The notes: generated by a model not told the origin, from the letters alone. 64,000 bases of DNA from 4572-13 sp964594065 (GCA_964594065.1 CAZQKX010000010.1:12023-76022), one strand, 5' to 3'. Shown: positions 50,792-59,776, counted from the first letter of the stretch. Numbers and translations are program-made.

Positions 50792-53700
50792 TCAATTAAG
50801 ACCACTGCTGGAAGTGCCTCCCGGACCTTTTTTGCCCCACCTGACACTCATTCTCCCGGTTTTAGTTCCATCAATCACATTGATAAATCGGGTATCGTAT
50901 CCTTCTCCAAGAGGTTCCTCCGGCTTGGCTGCAATATCCGTCACCGATTCCGGCTTAAACTCTGAATCATCAAATCGCTCATTAATCCGGCTGTAGCGAT
51001 ACCAGTAATTATAGGTTGCTGATCGGTTCGTCTCTGCAATCATTTTCAAAAGCATAAGTGTTTCAGCATCAACAAACCATGTCTCCACATAACAACGTGC
51101 ACTGTCGTGACTGAAAGTAGACTTCCAGTTATGTACAATGTGACAGTTTCTCCCGTCCACTTCCTTTGTTCCGGCATACTCAAGATTGTTTGATTTTAAA
51201 ACCTCTTCTACACTGGTTTCACGAAGCCCGAATAGATCGCAGAGGCTGATATTTTTTTGTTGTATTTCGCCATACTCTAATACATCGAGCTCTTTTTCAT
51301 TTTTATATACATGGTAGAACCAGCATGTCTGACCGTCACTCCCGATGATCCAGGGATTGCCAAAATAGTGGCTCATATCAGCATAAAACTGCTTGTCCTC
51401 CTGTATTTTAAAAGTAATCTTTCGTTCATACTCATCGCTTAACTTCAGTCGGGAATAAACTTCTGCCTGTAAAGAATTCAATCCCTGACAAACCTTTTTT
51501 ATCTGCATGAGAACATCTTTCAGTTCAGGGTGGCTTTGAGCCTTTTGGAATCTTGTGAGCATCCCTGCACTGAATGGTTCCCTTAACGTCGAGTATTTAA
51601 CTATGAAAGGCTCGAGTTCAGCACCGCTTATGCTTTTGAAACCTTCCAGCTTGATGATCCCGTTCCAGTTGGAGGGCAAAAACAGGGGTATCTTAAACAC
51701 GTAATTCTCAGAATCGTAAGAGACAAAACTCCTTAAAGAATTAACTTCGCCCCATCGCTTCCGATCCCCTTCCAAAGAAGAATCATAGATCTCGAATTTA
51801 TCCGGCATCATGGGCCGGTCAAATGTTAACTCAAGCTGTGAAACTAATGCCATTTCCGTACCTTCCGGCGGATAGATCGAGACAATCTTCGGGGCCGTTC
51901 CCTCCGCTTGGCTGCCGAGACGGAGGGCTTTGTATTCCTCATTGGTGTAGACATAAACAAACTCGCCCTTGATCTCATAGGTATGCTCAGTTCCGCAGAG
52001 AGCCTGCAATACCTCTTCAAAGTTGACGTCATATAGATTTGTAACACCAATCACGGAACGGGAGTTTGTCACCTCCTGTGAAGGAACGATATTGACCTTG
52101 TACATCTCAGACAAAAATCTCAGCGCATCCTTTAGCAGCATATCCTTTTTAAATGAAACATTCTGTACTCGCGATTCAGTCGATGGAGCATCCGGCTTTT
52201 CATCCTTCATCATTCGTCCATCGTCACTTGCGTTATCTCGATCCGTTTTGCCGCCCAAGGTTAGTGTTACATCATCATTAACCATCCAAACGTATTCTTT
52301 GCTCTCATTCACTGGCTCTAACCTGTAAGATACACCTGGGACAATTTGTTCAAATTGAGAATCCTTCAAATTGACATAAAATGCCTGAAATCCCCCGCTT
52401 TGCAGACTGCAATTTCCACCATAATTCTTTTCATCAATTTGGATATTCTTTTGTCCGTCTGCTTTCAGGATAAATTTGAAACCTGCATTTTCTTTTAATT
52501 CATCCAGTTGCCGGTGATCCTGCCCTTTGTGCCATTCTTCGATCCCTAACAGGAACGTCCGTTGTTTTAGATCCGTCTTAATCCATGCCGGAACTTTTTC
52601 GTCATCCTTCCAATATAAGCCATTGATGTGTGCCTGTTTAATTTGCTTGTACTCGACAAACGGATATTGGTGCGGCTTGATTTGAACGTACTTTGGGCCC
52701 GAATTGGCTTTGAAGAATTTCACGACATCATCCAACATCTCGTCTTTGATAGTGTGCGCAATCCCATTGTAAGTCACACATTGGGCATTCATGCTTTGCT
52801 CTTTATAGATTTTTTGGGTTAATTGCCAACGGTCCGGCATCATTGTCTCGGCAAGTGCCGTCTTGATAATCTCGGCTTCTTTCTCACTCCAGGCATCACG
52901 TGAAGGAAGCGTATCATTTCTGTCAAAGGCTCCCATGTAGATGTAATGAGCAACCTTTCTGAATGTTTTTTCATTAAAAGGAGCATTAGTAAACTCTTCG
53001 ATTCCGGCTGTACCGATTGGAAACGGAAGTTCATTTTCATTCCATTTACTCACCGGCAGTGTGGGCAAACCGTTAACACCTCCTGCCGCGACTGCTTTGA
53101 CCTTTTCCGGATGCAGATAAGCATACCGATTACAGAATTTCGCCGACGCGGAAAATCCATGCATGAAAATTTGGTCGTGCAGTTTATAGCCATTGACACG
53201 CAACAGTTCCTGGGCATATTTTATCATGGCCGTCAATTGTAAGTCAATGCGTCTTAGCTTACCGTCTTTGATTTGCAGGGTGTCACGATCCAGTGAATGA
53301 GTATACGCCTGCCAGTTTGTTTGAGGCCTGGGGAACGTGGGAACCAACAAAGGTGAGCCTAATTTCCCGGCAATTTTGTTTGGATAACCGTTCTTGGCCA
53401 TACGCAACGCTTTTTCCTGATGCACACTTTGATCGTCTGACGTCGTCCCCGTATTATTGGGTTCAACAAGAAGATGCGTTTGCTGGTTCTTATCAATCGC
53501 CTTTGGTATAAACAGATAAAAAGGGAAATTAAAGCCCGCCTTTGAATTGGCCTGAACCTGTATGACATCATCTCCGGCCAGATCAATTTTTTCTACTGAT
53601 GAAATTGTCGTTGTTTCATCCCGGCTGAAGTTTGGGTTTCTCACTGAAGACTGAGGACTGGAGACTGAAGCGGTGTTATCAGTTTCAGAATTTGTTAGAG

Positions 53701-56700
53701 GCCTAAGAAGTTTTGTTTGGGGATTGTCATGGATTCGCTTCCATTTTTTAGTAACAATCATTTCTATACTTTGACCTTCGACAGAATTACCTGTTTTCAA
53801 TATCTCACCATTCTTATCCATGGTCAGTTTGAATCTACGATTGTCATATTCAGGTAATTGAATAAAGCCATCCTTGCAATATGTCTCATCCTTGTGCCCA
53901 TTGGAGTACCAGACAACAACCTTACCATCGGGATAAATTGTCATTTGTTCATCGTCACCATGCGGATTGTCAAAAAACCATGTTCCTGACATTTTCGAAG
54001 ACATTGCTACTGGATCACTTTTTTCAACCTCAATTCTTACATCTGTTATGACGTCAGAGCGGAGAGAAATGTTTTTGAAGATAACCCATTTGTATGGTCG
54101 TGTTTGAAATTGGAATTCTTTCACCTGTTCAAGTTTCAGATTTGGAAATGTTCCGATCGATTGACGCAACTCATTGCTCCTGACCGAGCCGGTATGGCCT
54201 TTCCACGGATGAAGATTGCCGGCTTTGTCAACTGCGGTCAGTCGATGATTTATATTTCGACCCAGGGTATCGGTGGTATTAATCTGCAAGCCTTTATTGG
54301 TTTCAATTGCTTTAGTAAACGAAATACCATTATTAATTCCCATGGATTTGCAGTCATAGCTTGCCACCGTTTTCCACGCTCCTGCCGCGGCCCCAAACCT
54401 GGCAGTCGTCGTTTTCCGCCCGCGATCGAATGTTGTTAAAACCGCCTCATAGCCATCGAGTTTTTCTCCGTTTTCGTCTACTACTGAACAGGAAGCTTCT
54501 GTACTGTCTGCTCCTTCAATGTCATGATACCATAATGACGCGTCCTCGGGCCCGCTGATTTTATAGATCAAACCCGTGTCCCCTGACGTAGGTTTTTGGT
54601 TCCATTTTTCAATGCTCAGGCGTCTACCCAGAGGTTTTCCATCAGGACGATAACAGAAAACGCCGCCATCGCTATATTGACAGGTTCCAACCAATTCGAC
54701 GGTAACGCCATTGTTCAATATGGCAGTGAAGGGGGAAATTGTGGTTTTAAGTTTAGAGTTTTCAATATTTCCAGCAATCCTTTCCAATGACACGTCCGCG
54801 GCACTGAGTATCATCGTTTCTTTGCCGCCGGTTTTTTTGCCGCTGGTACCCAGGCCGCCGTCGATCTTTCCATCTTCAACTCTGAGGCTGATCATGATCG
54901 AATCACGCCGGATGCCCTCGGCTTTAATGATATCGCCCTGCAGGTCACCTTCTATTCGATAGGGATTTTCATGTTGAAAAACACCCGTATAAATCCAGCT
55001 CTTTTTAACCAATCTGCCGTTGACTAATGCAGCATCACCAACACTGCCTGTCACCATCCCATCGCCTAAAATGGTAATGTCGATCGGCAGCTCCTTTTGC
55101 TTCGTCCAGCCAACAACTATTTTCGCCTGTCCTTTCCAATGTCCAATGTATTCAGCAGGAATATCTGATTTTTGAGTTTTTTCCGTCACATGCTTTGACT
55201 CCATAACCATCTGACCATAAACATCGCGATCGTTTACACCAAGATTTTTGAGTACCTTAGCGGCAACTCCATCCTGTACCCGTATTAAACCCAGGAGAAT
55301 ATGCTCACTCCTGACAGAATCCTGACCGAGCGATCTGGCTTCTTCTTCAGCATACTCCAATGCTCTTTCCGCACGTGGAGTCAACGGCAGTTTCTTACTT
55401 TTCACGGACTCTGTTCCAGCTTTGACAAACTTATTAACTTCAAGCCGTACTTTTTCTATATCGATACCCAGCCCCTTCAAAATCACGAAAGCCGCGGTTT
55501 CCTGATCAGCAGCTAATGCCAACAAAAGATGCTCGGTTCCAATGTATTCATGATTTAAAACGCGTGCCTCGCTGTCAGCTTGTTTTACAATCTGGTCAAG
55601 TGTAGCTATAGCAGCGGGTTCAAGTGCAAAATTGAAGTTTTTGTTATTGGCTAAAGGGGAGGTTAGCAACGTTTTTGACTGCGGCTGATAGCCTGCAGCT
55701 TTGGCAGAAACCATGTGTTCTTCATTAGCAGTCTTGAGAGTAAAGCTTCCGTTTCCATCTGTTTTTGTATGATATTTATTGTTGTTGTAGCCGTCATCAT
55801 ACACTTTTGCCCCGACAATCGGCTCGCCTGTTTCGGCATCGGTCACTGTGCCGGTGACTTTGAAATCCCCCTCATTCTGCGGCCGGAGAGCAACATCCCT
55901 GAATTTTACCCACGTATACTCCTGCATCTGGAACTGGAATTCTTTAATTGCATTCCGCTCAATCCCATCGAACCGACAGGTTAGCTGGTGCATCTGGCTG
56001 ATTGACGTATCACCGACAACATTACCTTCATATACCTGGTTATTTTGACCCACTGCAACGATGCGTTTTCCAAGAAGAATCGGCAGGTCGTCACTGGCCG
56101 TGATGGAAAATGCACTATCAACCGTTACTGCCGGGGATAACAGGATTTTCTTGCGGCCGATATTGGTACCGGCTGTACCGTAGCCGGTATGAGACGCAAC
56201 TGTTTCCCAGTTGTCACCAAGAATCCCGACCTGGACCGTCGTATCTTTATAACGGGGCTTGATATGACATCGCCAACCTATCAGCCCATCGGGATTTTTA
56301 ACGGTTATTCCGCTTAGCGGATTACCGCCTTTAACCAAAAACGCCATGCGACGGTTTTTAATGCCATCGATTTTGAAGATCAATTCATAACCGGGATTTT
56401 CAGCTTCATACTGACTGTAATCTTTTGTTTCAATCGCCACATCACAAGGATTGCCATCCGGCTGCCACCAGCCGGAATCGGCATCGAGATAATTTACGGC
56501 AATCAATTCGATCATCGCACCATTATCCAATACAGCAACATGTTCCGGTTTTTGTCTGTTTGCCATGGGCAGGACACAGGTGGTCATGAGGGCAACGAGC
56601 AGGATAATCGTTGCAATACGCAGCCCGCGGTTTTTCCATGTTTTCTTTTCGAGCCATTGCAGGCGAGTGACCAGCCAGTTGGAATTTTCGAACAGACCCA

Positions 56701-57748
56701 GAAGGCCCAGTCCCGGATCGACCGGCTCGGTGAGCAGTTGGCGTGCAGTTTCCAGCAAGGTTTCGCGATAGTGATAGGTCTTTTCCTTCAGCAGTTTAGC
56801 AACCGTCGCGTCGCAGCACAGTTCCCGCAGATTTTGCAGCGGTTTTCGCGCCAGCCAGATCAGCGGATTGAACCAGTAAAGAATCTGCAAGATCATATGG
56901 ATTGCATGAACCCAAAGATCGCCCCGCTTGATATGCGCCAATTCGTGCAGCAGGATGTGCTCGGTATCCTGTCGGCTCATGGTTGTAAATTTTCTCGCCG
57001 GCATGAGCAGCACCGGGCGAAGGATGCCGAACACCGCCGGACAACAAACCTTATTCGTCAGGATCACCTGCGGCAATGTTTTCAGGTTTAGCTTTCCAGC
57101 GACGGCGGCGAGCAGTTCGTCAAAACGCTCAGGCAACTGCTGAGTTGAGGCGTTTAAATACTCACGCCGCAAGCCGGTCAGCCGGCGAATCAGCCAAACA
57201 GACAGGACCATAATGCCGGCAAGCCAGATAAACATCGCATACGTTTTCCGTGATAGATGAATCGCCGGAGCCGTTTTCTGTAAAGGAGCCTCTACCCGCT
57301 CGGTATTTGTCACAGTTCCTGCAGGAGTCGATGCCACAGTCAAAGAGTTGTCGTCATAAGCGACATCATTCTGTGCATAGGTTTCTGGCTGCTCGATGAC
57401 TGTCGTCGTTTTGTGAAAGGCAGCATTTATCCGCTCCATTCCTGTCGCGGCTTTTGTTTCGTGGGATTGTGAGGCCGGATTGAACTGGATGCTTACCGCT
57501 TTTTGTGCCGCGGCGGGAATGTACGAGGTGACGCTGGCCGGACTGGTCCACGTCGGCGGAATCAATAGTTTGACCAGCACCAGCATCCACAGCGTATACC
57601 GCACCTGCGGCCAGGCCCATTTCCGGATACAAAGATCCACCAGCCAAATAATCCCGACGAGAACCGCCATCTGCCACAGCATCGCGATATGCCAACTGTA
57701 CCAGTTTTCTGCGATCAGATTGAGTAAACTAGTCATTTTCTGCTCCAT
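50792..57748 (-). CDS. Giant BlaR1-like M56 metallopeptidase with mosaic C-terminal half
   Basis: 2318 residues; M56 peptidases are usually 400-700. Transmembrane segments at about 20-40, 50-65, 170-190 and 375-395 enclose a zinc site HELAH (268-272) with Glu309, as in BlaR1/MecR1, where the protease cuts its repressor. Beyond the last segment, which BlaR1 topology would place outside the membrane: beta module A (about 405-625); carboxypeptidase-regulatory-like domain (about 630-705); double Clp N-domain repeat (about 715-850); beta domain (about 865-985); beta module B, homologous to A (about 1005-1230, both ending in a K-E-F-Q-F-Q block); a short beta domain (about 1255-1340); alpha/beta hydrolase (about 1390-1680, HGFSASA with Ser1533, and His1665); an STN-like domain (about 1865-1935); an Ig-like domain (about 1955-2055); LolA-like tail (about 2085-2300). 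ATG at 57748 overlaps the repressor gene by 20 bp; an ATG at 57736 with GGAG is also good. Confidence 0.85.
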   Translation of the reverse strand: MEQKMTSLLNLIAENWYSWHIAMLWQMAVLVGIIWLVDLCIRKWAWPQVRYTLWMLVLVKLLIPPTWTSPASVTSYIPAAAQKAVSIQFNPASQSHETKAATGMERINAAFHKTTTVIEQPETYAQNDVAYDDNSLTVASTPAGTVTNTERVEAPLQKTAPAIHLSRKTYAMFIWLAGIMVLSVWLIRRLTGLRREYLNASTQQLPERFDELLAAVAGKLNLKTLPQVILTNKVCCPAVFGILRPVLLMPARKFTTMSRQDTEHILLHELAHIKRGDLWVHAIHMILQILYWFNPLIWLARKPLQNLRELCCDATVAKLLKEKTYHYRETLLETARQLLTEPVDPGLGLLGLFENSNWLVTRLQWLEKKTWKNRGLRIATIILLVALMTTCVLPMANRQKPEHVAVLDNGAMIELIAVNYLDADSGWWQPDGNPCDVAIETKDYSQYEAENPGYELIFKIDGIKNRRMAFLVKGGNPLSGITVKNPDGLIGWRCHIKPRYKDTTVQVGILGDNWETVASHTGYGTAGTNIGRKKILLSPAVTVDSAFSITASDDLPILLGKRIVAVGQNNQVYEGNVVGDTSISQMHQLTCRFDGIERNAIKEFQFQMQEYTWVKFRDVALRPQNEGDFKVTGTVTDAETGEPIVGAKVYDDGYNNNKYHTKTDGNGSFTLKTANEEHMVSAKAAGYQPQSKTLLTSPLANNKNFNFALEPAAIATLDQIVKQADSEARVLNHEYIGTEHLLLALAADQETAAFVILKGLGIDIEKVRLEVNKFVKAGTESVKSKKLPLTPRAERALEYAEEEARSLGQDSVRSEHILLGLIRVQDGVAAKVLKNLGVNDRDVYGQMVMESKHVTEKTQKSDIPAEYIGHWKGQAKIVVGWTKQKELPIDITILGDGMVTGSVGDAALVNGRLVKKSWIYTGVFQHENPYRIEGDLQGDIIKAEGIRRDSIMISLRVEDGKIDGGLGTSGKKTGGKETMILSAADVSLERIAGNIENSKLKTTISPFTAILNNGVTVELVGTCQYSDGGVFCYRPDGKPLGRRLSIEKWNQKPTSGDTGLIYKISGPEDASLWYHDIEGADSTEASCSVVDENGEKLDGYEAVLTTFDRGRKTTTARFGAAAGAWKTVASYDCKSMGINNGISFTKAIETNKGLQINTTDTLGRNINHRLTAVDKAGNLHPWKGHTGSVRSNELRQSIGTFPNLKLEQVKEFQFQTRPYKWVIFKNISLRSDVITDVRIEVEKSDPVAMSSKMSGTWFFDNPHGDDEQMTIYPDGKVVVWYSNGHKDETYCKDGFIQLPEYDNRRFKLTMDKNGEILKTGNSVEGQSIEMIVTKKWKRIHDNPQTKLLRPLTNSETDNTASVSSPQSSVRNPNFSRDETTTISSVEKIDLAGDDVIQVQANSKAGFNFPFYLFIPKAIDKNQQTHLLVEPNNTGTTSDDQSVHQEKALRMAKNGYPNKIAGKLGSPLLVPTFPRPQTNWQAYTHSLDRDTLQIKDGKLRRIDLQLTAMIKYAQELLRVNGYKLHDQIFMHGFSASAKFCNRYAYLHPEKVKAVAAGGVNGLPTLPVSKWNENELPFPIGTAGIEEFTNAPFNEKTFRKVAHYIYMGAFDRNDTLPSRDAWSEKEAEIIKTALAETMMPDRWQLTQKIYKEQSMNAQCVTYNGIAHTIKDEMLDDVVKFFKANSGPKYVQIKPHQYPFVEYKQIKQAHINGLYWKDDEKVPAWIKTDLKQRTFLLGIEEWHKGQDHRQLDELKENAGFKFILKADGQKNIQIDEKNYGGNCSLQSGGFQAFYVNLKDSQFEQIVPGVSYRLEPVNESKEYVWMVNDDVTLTLGGKTDRDNASDDGRMMKDEKPDAPSTESRVQNVSFKKDMLLKDALRFLSEMYKVNIVPSQEVTNSRSVIGVTNLYDVNFEEVLQALCGTEHTYEIKGEFVYVYTNEEYKALRLGSQAEGTAPKIVSIYPPEGTEMALVSQLELTFDRPMMPDKFEIYDSSLEGDRKRWGEVNSLRSFVSYDSENYVFKIPLFLPSNWNGIIKLEGFKSISGAELEPFIVKYSTLREPFSAGMLTRFQKAQSHPELKDVLMQIKKVCQGLNSLQAEVYSRLKLSDEYERKITFKIQEDKQFYADMSHYFGNPWIIGSDGQTCWFYHVYKNEKELDVLEYGEIQQKNISLCDLFGLRETSVEEVLKSNNLEYAGTKEVDGRNCHIVHNWKSTFSHDSARCYVETWFVDAETLMLLKMIAETNRSATYNYWYRYSRINERFDDSEFKPESVTDIAAKPEEPLGEGYDTRFINVIDGTKTGRMSVRWGKKGPGGTSSSGLN
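52201..52226. repeat. Repeat-like linker inside the M56 gene (SSFII type)
   Basis: CATCCTTCATCATTCGTCCA on the plus strand resembles the CATCCTTCATCATTC-type direct repeats common between genes. In the gene it encodes the linker near residues 1840-1855 (DDGRMMKDEKPD), between the post-hydrolase domain and the STN-like domain. Confidence 0.45.
53641..53670. repeat. Repeat-like linker inside the M56 gene (CAGTCCTCAGTC type)
   Basis: TCACTGAAGACTGAGGACTG followed by GAGACTGAAG matches the AGTCTTCAGTCCTCAG wording of dispersed repeats. It encodes residues near 1360-1370 (SVSSPQSSVRNP), the linker just before the alpha/beta hydrolase domain. Confidence 0.5.
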
Positions 57749-58115
57749 CTCTGCCGCCTTCTGTTTGCTGCAGCACCTTCAATAGCTCTTCTTTTTGATT
57801 TCCTGAAAGCTTCTGTTCTTCCAGTAAAAAATGCATCAGCGGACCGAACGCCCCGTCAAATGCTTGGTTAGCAAGTCCCTTAATGGCATTTCGCCGGGCG
57901 TTGCTGCGGGTAAGAATAGGTTCATAAAGCCCCACATTTCCCTTTTTGGTCTCTTTGACAGCGTTTTTGTCGGCCAGCCGCGTCAACATAGTTTTGATAG
58001 TGGTGTACGCCCATTTGATCTTGTCAGGCAGCCGGTCGGCGATTTGCCGGGCGGTTGCGGGCGAACCGGTCCACAGGGCGTTCATGATTTGCCATTCGGC
58101 TTCGGTTAGTTTCAT
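57729..58115 (-). CDS. BlaI/MecI/CopY-family transcriptional repressor
   Basis: 128 residues, usual BlaI length. The N-terminal winged helix (KLTEAEWQIMNALW, ATARQIADRLPDKIKWAYTT, IKTMLTRLADKNAVKETKKG) matches BlaI/MecI closely, and the C-terminal half is the dimerisation part. In model systems a BlaR1-type protease cleaves it and lifts repression. The partner gene overlaps its 3' end, so the two are expressed together. AAAGGA is seven to eight bases before ATG, and a matching operator lies in the promoter, which implies self-repression. It shares the operator-containing spacer with cysC. Confidence 0.95.
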   Translation of the reverse strand: MKLTEAEWQIMNALWTGSPATARQIADRLPDKIKWAYTTIKTMLTRLADKNAVKETKKGNVGLYEPILTRSNARRNAIKGLANQAFDGAFGPLMHFLLEEQKLSGNQKEELLKVLQQTEGGRDGAEND

Positions 58116-58137
58116 CTGCTGATCCTTTCCATTCTTC

Positions 58138-58147
58138 TACAAATGTA
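58138..58147. promoter_or_regulatory. BlaI-type half-operator, downstream copy
   Basis: TACAAATGTA is a TACA-N2-TGTA dyad, the core that BlaI/MecI repressors bind. It lies in the leader of the repressor gene, 23 bp centre to centre from the second copy, about two helical turns. Confidence 0.65.
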
Positions 58148-58153
58148 AAAGTA

Positions 58154-58181
58154 ATTCTACTACATATGTAGAAGCTGTCAA
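58154..58181 (-). promoter_or_regulatory. Repressor promoter
   Basis: On the minus strand TTGACA (58176-58181), 16 bases, TAGAAT (58154-58159), a near-consensus sigma-70 promoter about 40 bases before the repressor ATG. The operator at 58160-58171 fills most of the spacer. Confidence 0.8.
58160..58171. promoter_or_regulatory. BlaI-type operator, upstream copy (perfect palindrome)
   Basis: CTACATATGTAG is a perfect 12-bp palindrome carrying TACA-N2-TGTA, lying between the -35 and -10 boxes of the repressor promoter. A bound repressor there would block RNA polymerase. Confidence 0.75.
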
Positions 58182-58234
58182 TTGAAAAATGTTACAAAAA
58201 TTTATTTTTTCTATCTGGACATTCCAGTACACTA

Positions 58235-58262
58235 TTGCATTCAGAAAGAAGTTTGATATAAT
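58235..58262 (+). promoter_or_regulatory. Promoter of the cysC-cysD-cysN-cysQ genes
   Basis: TTGCAT (58235-58240), 16 bases, a perfect TATAAT (58257-58262), about 43 bases before the cysC ATG. It points away from the repressor promoter, 54 bp off; no operator copy overlaps it. Confidence 0.75.
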
Positions 58263-58304
58263 CAATCACCTACTATCCTATTATTTAGACATGATAAGTA
58301 CACA

Positions 58305-58844
58305 ATGAACCAGAGAACAATAAAAAAACAAGGGTTTGTTTTGTGGCTGACAGGGCTTTCCGGAGCAGGCAAAAGCACGCTGGCGGAAATTCTTTATGAA
58401 AAAATCGCCGCGACAGGCAAGTCCTGTGAGCCACTGGACGGTGATATTTTGCGAGGAGTATTTCCGGGAACCGGTTTTTCCAAAGAAGCTCGCAATGAAC
58501 ATGTCCGCCGGGTTGGATTTATGGCATCGCGGCTGGAACATCACGGCGTCGCAGTCGTGGCCTCGTTTATCTCGCCCTATCGTCAGGGGCGGGAATTCAT
58601 TCGAAACCTGTGTGATAACTTTATCGAAGTCCATGTCAAGGCATCACTGGACGAGTGCAAACAGCGGGATGTAAAAGGATTGTACAAAAAGGCGTTAGCC
58701 GGTGAGATTACAGAATTCACCGGCATTGATGATCCGTATGAGGATCCGGAGCATGCGGAAATCGTAATCGATACAGAAAAGCAAACGGTTGAAGAATCGA
58801 TTCAGCAAATAATGGATTATCTTAAACCTTATTTACAGGACTAA
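58305..58844 (+). CDS. cysC: CysC, adenylylsulfate (APS) kinase
   Basis: 179 residues. P-loop GLSGAGKST lies at 17-25, LDGDILRG at 44-51 (APS-binding Asp-Gly-Asp) and FISPYRQGRE at 88-97 with Ser90 at the phospho-Ser position; the ARNEHVRRVGFMA block binds APS. It phosphorylates APS to PAPS using ATP in the cytoplasm, the second step of sulfate activation. Three bases separate it from cysD, and it heads the run cysC-cysD-cysN-cysQ. PAPS can be used for reductive assimilation or by sulfotransferases; neither PAPS reductase nor a sulfotransferase is in the window. Confidence 0.96.
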   Translation: MNQRTIKKQGFVLWLTGLSGAGKSTLAEILYEKIAATGKSCEPLDGDILRGVFPGTGFSKEARNEHVRRVGFMASRLEHHGVAVVASFISPYRQGREFIRNLCDNFIEVHVKASLDECKQRDVKGLYKKALAGEITEFTGIDDPYEDPEHAEIVIDTEKQTVEESIQQIMDYLKPYLQD

Positions 58845-58847
58845 AAC

Positions 58848-59729
58848 GTGGACCATTTAGATCATCTTGAAAGTTTGGGTGTTCATATTCTTCGCGAGGC
58901 GTATGCGAACTTTAAGAACATGTGCATGTTGTGGTCGATCGGCAAAGACAGCACCGTACTGTTGTGGCTGGCCCGCAAGGCGTTTCTGGGTCATGTGCCC
59001 TTTCCACTGGTGCATATCGATACACATTATAAGATTCCGGAGATGATCGAATACCGGGATCAGCTAACAAAAGAATGGAAGTTGGATATGGTGTATGGGC
59101 AGAACACCGAGGCCTTGGAAAGCAAGAATACTTTTCCGGACGGCAACGTCAACCGGCTGACGTGCTGTAAGCTGTTGAAAACCACCGCTTTAAAGCATAC
59201 GCTCAGCGGGCAATGGCCGCGATATAGATTCAATCATGCCTTGGGCAAATATGAAGTCGATGCCAATACCGAGCCGTTTACCGGCGTGATCGTCGGGCTT
59301 CGCGCTGATGAAGAAGGCTCACGTTCAAAGGAACGATACTTTTCGCCAAGAGACCGGCAGAACGAATGGGACATCGCCGACCAGCCGCCGGAGTTCTGGA
59401 ACCAATTCAAAACCGACTTCGCACCGGGCACACACGTACGCATTCATCCTTTGCTGGACTGGACAGAGCTGAATGTCTGGGAATACATCGAACGGGAAAA
59501 AATCCCGACGGTTTCTCTGTATTACAATCAGGGCGATGGAAAACGATATCGTTCATTGGGTTGTCACCCGTGCACGTATCCGATCGAATCACAGGCACGC
59601 AATCCGAAAGAGATTGTCGAAGAATTGCGCAGCGGCCAGCTTTCCAATGTCGCCGAACGTTCCGGCCGGGCACAGGATGCCGAAGACGGCGGCGGCCTGG
59701 AAACACTGCGAAAAGATGGGTACATGTAA
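58848..59729 (+). CDS. cysD: CysD, sulfate adenylyltransferase subunit 2
   Basis: 293 residues; GTG start, AGGA seven bases upstream, three bases after cysC. The PP-loop SIGKDS (30-35) binds ATP, PLVHIDTHYKIPEMIEYRD and the later blocks GLRADEEGSRSKERYFSPRD and PLLDWTELNVWEYI are CysD signatures; CHPCTYPIESQA is near the C-terminus. With CysN it makes APS and pyrophosphate from sulfate and ATP, driven by GTP hydrolysis. It is followed by a stem-loop before cysN. Confidence 0.97.
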   Translation: MDHLDHLESLGVHILREAYANFKNMCMLWSIGKDSTVLLWLARKAFLGHVPFPLVHIDTHYKIPEMIEYRDQLTKEWKLDMVYGQNTEALESKNTFPDGNVNRLTCCKLLKTTALKHTLSGQWPRYRFNHALGKYEVDANTEPFTGVIVGLRADEEGSRSKERYFSPRDRQNEWDIADQPPEFWNQFKTDFAPGTHVRIHPLLDWTELNVWEYIEREKIPTVSLYYNQGDGKRYRSLGCHPCTYPIESQARNPKEIVEELRSGQLSNVAERSGRAQDAEDGGGLETLRKDGYM

Positions 59730-59736
59730 AATAGGA

Positions 59737-59765
59737 ATCTCGACTTTGTCGAGATGGCTTTTTTT
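59737..59765 (+). terminator. Terminator-like stem-loop inside the cys operon
   Basis: ATCTCGAC (59737-59744) pairs perfectly with GTCGAGAT (59748-59755) across a TTT loop, then GGC and seven T residues (59759-59765). The AAGGA of cysN starts immediately after it. The form is that of an intrinsic terminator or attenuator between cysD and cysN, and might lower cysN-cysQ expression or end a shorter cysC-cysD message. Confidence 0.6.
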
Positions 59766-59776
59766 AAGGATCGAAA

